Shown: one piece after another, positions 7,100 through 7,674 of the stretch
Position numbering within the stretch: position 1 is the stretch's first letter
How the letters are laid out: the number at the start of each line of letters is the position of its first letter
Source: an uncultured Bacteroidales bacterium
GTDB lineage: Bacteria > Bacteroidota > Bacteroidia > Bacteroidales > ML635J-15
DNA: 7,674 bases
NCBI GenBank assembly: GCA_905233405.1
Contig: CAJOEG010000063.1
Coordinates: forward strand, 1 to 7,674
Direction of reading: 5' to 3'
The notes under the pieces: generated by a model
What the model was told of the DNA's origin: nothing
The model's input: only the letters and a program-made list of their open reading frames with translations
Databases searched by the model: none
Made by a program: the position numbers and the translations under genes

Positions 7100-7163
7100 T
7101 TCAAGGTTCAAAGTTCAACAATTCAACAATTCAAGGTTCAAAGTTCAAGGTTCAACAGTTCAA
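7100..7163. repeat. Heptad-like TTCAA array
   Basis: TTCAA occurs nine times, beginning at 7100, 7107, 7114, 7122, 7130, 7137, 7144, 7151 and 7159, so spacing is 7 or 8 bp. A higher-order copy is present: 19 bp from 7100-7118 recur exactly at 7130-7148, a 30-bp period. Degenerate units continue at about 7197-7228. The array begins 3 nt after the lipoprotein stop codon. Confidence 0.85.
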
Positions 7164-7173
7164 GGATTTGTAG

Positions 7174-7193
7174 CGACGCAATGCTTTGCGTCG
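7174..7193. repeat. Palindromic repeat with 8-bp stem (GACGCAA type)
   Basis: CGACGCAA (7174-7181) and TTGCGTCG (7186-7193) pair perfectly around a TGCT loop. The flanking TGTAG before the stem resembles a dispersed intergenic palindrome of the TAGGGACGCAATGC-ATTGCGTCCC kind that I have met in many bacterial genomes. No T-run follows, so a terminator role is weakly supported. Confidence 0.75.
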
Positions 7194-7237
7194 GTGTTCA
7201 AAGATTCAAAAGTTTTTGGTTTAAGGTTCTAAGATTT

Positions 7238-7250
7238 GGCTACGCCGAGC
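7238..7250 (-). repeat. GCGTAG-motif copy 1 (minus orientation)
   Basis: On the minus strand this reads GCTCGGCGTAGCC. It shares the core GCGTAG(T/C)C with the element at 7430-7449, in the opposite orientation. It may be a diverged fragment of the same dispersed repeat. Confidence 0.45.
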
Positions 7251-7284
7251 TGAAGGTTGATAATTTGATGATTCTCCACAAAAT

Positions 7285-7369
7285 TTTTCTAATGCCAAAA
7301 TTTTGCCGTATTTGATGTCTCACTAAGATTCGTTTCAAATTTTCAAAAATTTTCTAATGCCAAAATTTT
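7285..7369. repeat. Duplicated AT-rich element around CTAATGCC
   Basis: A 20-bp sequence, TTTTCTAATGCC followed by AAAATTTT, occurs at 7285-7304 and again exactly at 7350-7369, 65 bp apart. Both copies sit between A-runs and T-runs, giving a near-palindromic outer part. The DNA between the copies is not repeated. Confidence 0.8.
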
Positions 7370-7429
7370 TCAAAAAATTGATGCGTTACCAATCACGATT
7401 CAAAATTTTGAAAATAATATTATTCCGCC

Positions 7430-7449
7430 GGTTGAGCGTAGTCGAAACC
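7430..7449 (+). repeat. GCGTAG-motif copy 2 (GGTTGAGCGTAGTCGAAACC)
   Basis: This 20-mer has complementary ends, GGTT and AACC. It resembles a dispersed TGAGCGTAGTCGAA element that I have seen in intergenic DNA of Bacteroidetes and some other bacteria. A diverged copy lies inverted at 7238-7250. Confidence 0.6.
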
Positions 7450-7483
7450 AAGGAGACATAAATTTCAAGGATTCCTAAAAATC

Positions 7484-7511
7484 CCACAAAAACCGCATTA
7501 AATTTTTGTGG
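7484..7511 (+). terminator. Terminator-like hairpin, 9-bp perfect stem
   Basis: CCACAAAAA (7484-7492) pairs perfectly with TTTTTGTGG (7503-7511) around a 10-nt loop, followed on the plus strand by CTTCTTTTGTCTT. The A-tract before and T-tract within the stem give a structure that could end transcripts coming from the hutI-lipoprotein side. It lies about 390 bp past the last stop codon, and the stem is A/T-rich, so strength is uncertain. Confidence 0.5.
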
Positions 7512-7573
7512 CTTCTTTTGTCTTATAATTTATATTATGTAAAATAGGTTTTAGGGAAGGTACTCTATCCTGA

Positions 7574-7602
7574 TAGTTTTTTCAAAAACTAAACTTGTTT
7601 AG
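7574..7602. repeat. Two overlapping small inverted repeats upstream of the last gene
   Basis: TAGTTTTT/AAAAACTA (7574-7591, 2-nt centre) and CTAAAC/GTTTAG (7589-7602, 2-nt centre) share the bases CTA at 7589-7591, so both hairpins could not form together. They end 25 nt before the ATG at 7628. An operator or leader structure is possible but unproven. Confidence 0.4.
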
Positions 7603-7627
7603 AATCTTGTCGTTTGGTTCTTCTATA

Positions 7628-7674
7628 ATGCCACACAACTACCCCAACAATCAGCAGAACCAAAACAGCCGATG
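7628..7674 (+). CDS. Start of an unidentified gene (cut by window edge)
   Basis: An ATG at 7628 opens a frame running off the window, with 15 codons visible: MPHNYPNNQQNQNSR. The Asn/Gln-rich hydrophilic start is too short to assign a family. Support for a real gene is indirect: the frame follows a long gene-free region and a terminator-like hairpin, and the codons resemble those of its neighbours. No Shine-Dalgarno sequence is seen in TTCTATA just before the ATG. Confidence 0.5.
   Translation, partial: MPHNYPNNQQNQNSR

Larger units (their letters stand above)
7097..7627. other. Gene-free repeat mosaic
   Basis: About 530 bp with no credible gene on either strand. It is A/T-rich and made of several unrelated short repeats placed end to end, each listed separately. 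A terminator-like hairpin lies near its right third, and the start of a new gene follows. Such mosaics of short non-autonomous repeats are common between Bacteroidetes genes. I see no transposase or target-site duplication that would mark a complete insertion element. Confidence 0.65.

Noticed and set aside
7100..7163. CRISPR array
   Set aside because: Units are only 7-8 bp with no spacers of constant length and no cas gene; this is a simple tandem repeat.
7517..7552. Plus-strand promoter TTTG ... TAGGTTTT before the last gene
   Set aside because: The -7 box lacks its final G and the 24-bp spacer is too long; not convincing by eye.

Overview
This looks like chromosomal DNA from a member of the Bacteroidota, most likely Bacteroidales. 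Three signs support this: a TonB-dependent receptor with an N-terminal carboxypeptidase-regulatory-like domain, a Bacteroidetes-type promoter (TTTG ... TATCTTTG) before the DUF721 gene, and a long DUF349-repeat protein of the kind common in this phylum. The intergenic repeats also fit. Species cannot be named from the sequence alone.

Left half, minus strand (4340 down to 1): a tightly packed transcription unit reads DUF349-repeat protein, TonB-dependent receptor, pyrG (CTP synthase; only its first 19 codons are in the window). The DUF349 stop codon overlaps the receptor start by 8 nt, and only 6 nt separate the receptor stop from the pyrG start. The DUF349 gene is split by a single in-frame TAG at 3810-3812. 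Both sides are otherwise fully open, and the internal repeats of the same protein have CAG (Gln) at the matching position. This is the most notable feature of the window. It is probably a recent nonsense mutation or a base error; suppression or recoding is less likely.

Middle: a 329-bp divergent intergenic region (4341-4669) holds a good promoter for the plus-strand genes. A 7-bp perfect inverted repeat overlaps its -33 box.

Right half, plus strand: a short DUF721 (DciA-like) protein, hutI (imidazolonepropionase, histidine degradation) 10 nt later, then an unrecognised lipoprotein with a LolA-like C-terminal half 41 nt after hutI. No other hut gene is in the window.

Right end: about 530 bp without a gene (7097-7627) is a mosaic of short repeats. 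It contains a TTCAA heptad-like array, an 8-bp-stem palindrome, two inverted copies of a GCGTAG-containing motif, a duplicated AT-rich element, a terminator-like hairpin and two overlapping small hairpins. After it, a further plus-strand gene begins at 7628 (15 codons visible).

I found no CRISPR array, tRNA, rRNA, transposase, phage gene or defence system, and no evidence of a new multi-gene system.
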